Source: an uncultured Thermoguttaceae bacterium
GTDB taxonomy: Bacteria > Planctomycetota > Planctomycetia > Pirellulales > Thermoguttaceae
DNA: 64,000 nucleotides
Reading direction: 5' to 3'
Assembly (NCBI GenBank): GCA_937951625.1
Contig: CALFBP010000039.1
Location: forward strand, 31,000-94,999
This document shows, piece after piece, positions 63,580 to 64,000 of this stretch. Under the pieces are notes generated by a model. It worked only from the letters and a program-made list of their open reading frames with translations, did no database searches and was not told where the DNA came from. Every line of letters starts with the position of its first letter. The stretch's first letter is position 1. Made by a program: the position numbers and the translations under genes.

Positions 63580-64000
63580 TCAGCGGTCCGTCTTGCTTCG
63601 GTTCTTCACCACGTCGAGGCCGAAGTTCAGGAACCAGTCGTTGCCCTTGTCGCCGAACAGATCGTCGCGAACCGCGTCGTCCAGCACCGTGCCATCCGGC
63701 TCGGTCGCCGTCCGACGCTTCAGGGCGATTGTGCCCAACGCCGTGAGAAGGCCTTGGTCTAGCCGGTTGACACGCTCCTGGAACGTGCGTGCCGAGGTCC
63801 ACTCCTTCATGATCTCGGCCAACGCCAGATCGTTGGCGTCGTAGGTCGTCTCGCCGCCAATGAGGATCGTGTCGCCGGAGCTGCCGTAGAGGCTGTCCAC
63901 CCCCAGCCCGGCGATCAGCAGGTCGCGGCCCGACACCCCGCGGAGCTGATCGTTGCCCGACCCGCCCAACAGCACGTCGTTGCCCGCGTCGCCATAGAGC
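63580..64000 (-). CDS. RTX/haemolysin-type calcium-binding repeat protein, C-terminal end (partial)
   Basis: The gene enters from the right edge, so its N-terminus is missing. The visible part opens with RTX nonapeptides (LYGDAGNDVLLGGSGNDQL, GRDLLIAGLGVDSLYG), which bind calcium in a parallel beta-roll, then SGDTILIGGETTYDAND. The C-terminal 90 residues are a non-repeat domain (LALAEIMKEWTSARTFQERVNRLDQG, FGDKGNDWFLN) ending KNRSKTDR. Proteins with this layout are secreted, often by type I systems, and are common giant surface proteins in planctomycetes. No transporter genes are visible in the window. Confidence 0.85.
   Translation of the reverse strand, partial: LYGDAGNDVLLGGSGNDQLRGVSGRDLLIAGLGVDSLYGSSGDTILIGGETTYDANDLALAEIMKEWTSARTFQERVNRLDQGLLTALGTIALKRRTATEPDGTVLDDAVRDDLFGDKGNDWFLNFGLDVVKNRSKTDR

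Overview
The window looks like part of a planctomycete chromosome (Planctomycetota, Pirellulales-like). It is GC-rich, with mixed-strand genes, short operons and many secreted proteins of types common in that phylum: a Tat-type sugar-isomerase-like protein, a GH127 glycosidase, an FG-GAP protein, an HzsA-related dihaem protein, a double WD40 propeller, archaeal-type C1 genes (fhcA and a CitG/Orf5-like gene) and an RTX protein. I see no phage, insertion sequence, rRNA operon or CRISPR array. The phylum call rests on gene content only.

Layout. 1-9.5 kb: a sugar/polyol dehydrogenase pair (2-hydroxyacid dehydrogenase, GldA-like dehydrogenase), a secreted SMP-30-like propeller, a TIM-barrel sugar isomerase/epimerase, xerD, a small conserved protein, a ferredoxin-domain protein and a secreted parallel beta-helix protein. 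9.6-14.2 kb (minus): a Tat-signal L-fucose-isomerase-like protein and an AddB-like nuclease. 14.5-26.3 kb (minus): a respiratory complex I cluster read nuoI, DUF2203 gene, nuoA, nuoC, nuoD, nuoH, nuoJ, nuoK, nuoL, nuoM, nuoN. nuoB, nuoE, nuoF and nuoG are absent from it. 26.7-31.7 kb: csrA with a structured leader and an intrinsic terminator, then a 1435-residue secreted modular protein. 31.8-38.4 kb (minus): alcohol dehydrogenase, ruvX, a lipase-like esterase, a BON protein, a small unknown and GH127.

38.4-45.3 kb: a dispersed 91-bp repeat (two copies), an 8-bp tandem repeat, tRNA-Glu with a clear promoter, a solitary formylmethanofuran dehydrogenase subunit A gene, a small secreted unknown and the HzsA-related protein. 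45.4-56.7 kb: a WD40 protein with two seven-bladed propellers, sulfite reductase, folD, bioB, then a minus-strand set CitG-like, ThiF-like, MoaD-like and URO-D-like, and an OleB-like hydrolase. 57-64 kb: a TPR/polysaccharide-export fusion, an FHA protein, mannose-1-phosphate guanylyltransferase, about 0.9 kb of mostly non-coding DNA, a small protein and the C-terminal end of an RTX protein running off the window.

Themes are polysaccharide degradation (GH127, beta-helix, large lyase-like protein, sugar dehydrogenases and isomerases), exopolysaccharide production (export protein, ManC), respiration through a complex I that may not use NADH directly, and C1/cofactor metabolism (FhcA, FolD, BioB, CitG-like, ThiF/MoaD/URO-D). 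The most interesting candidates are the URO-D/MoaD/ThiF/CitG-like set, the reduced complex I cluster with an enlarged NuoA, the HzsA-related protein and the dispersed intergenic repeat. All functions are inferred by reading the sequence; no database search was run.
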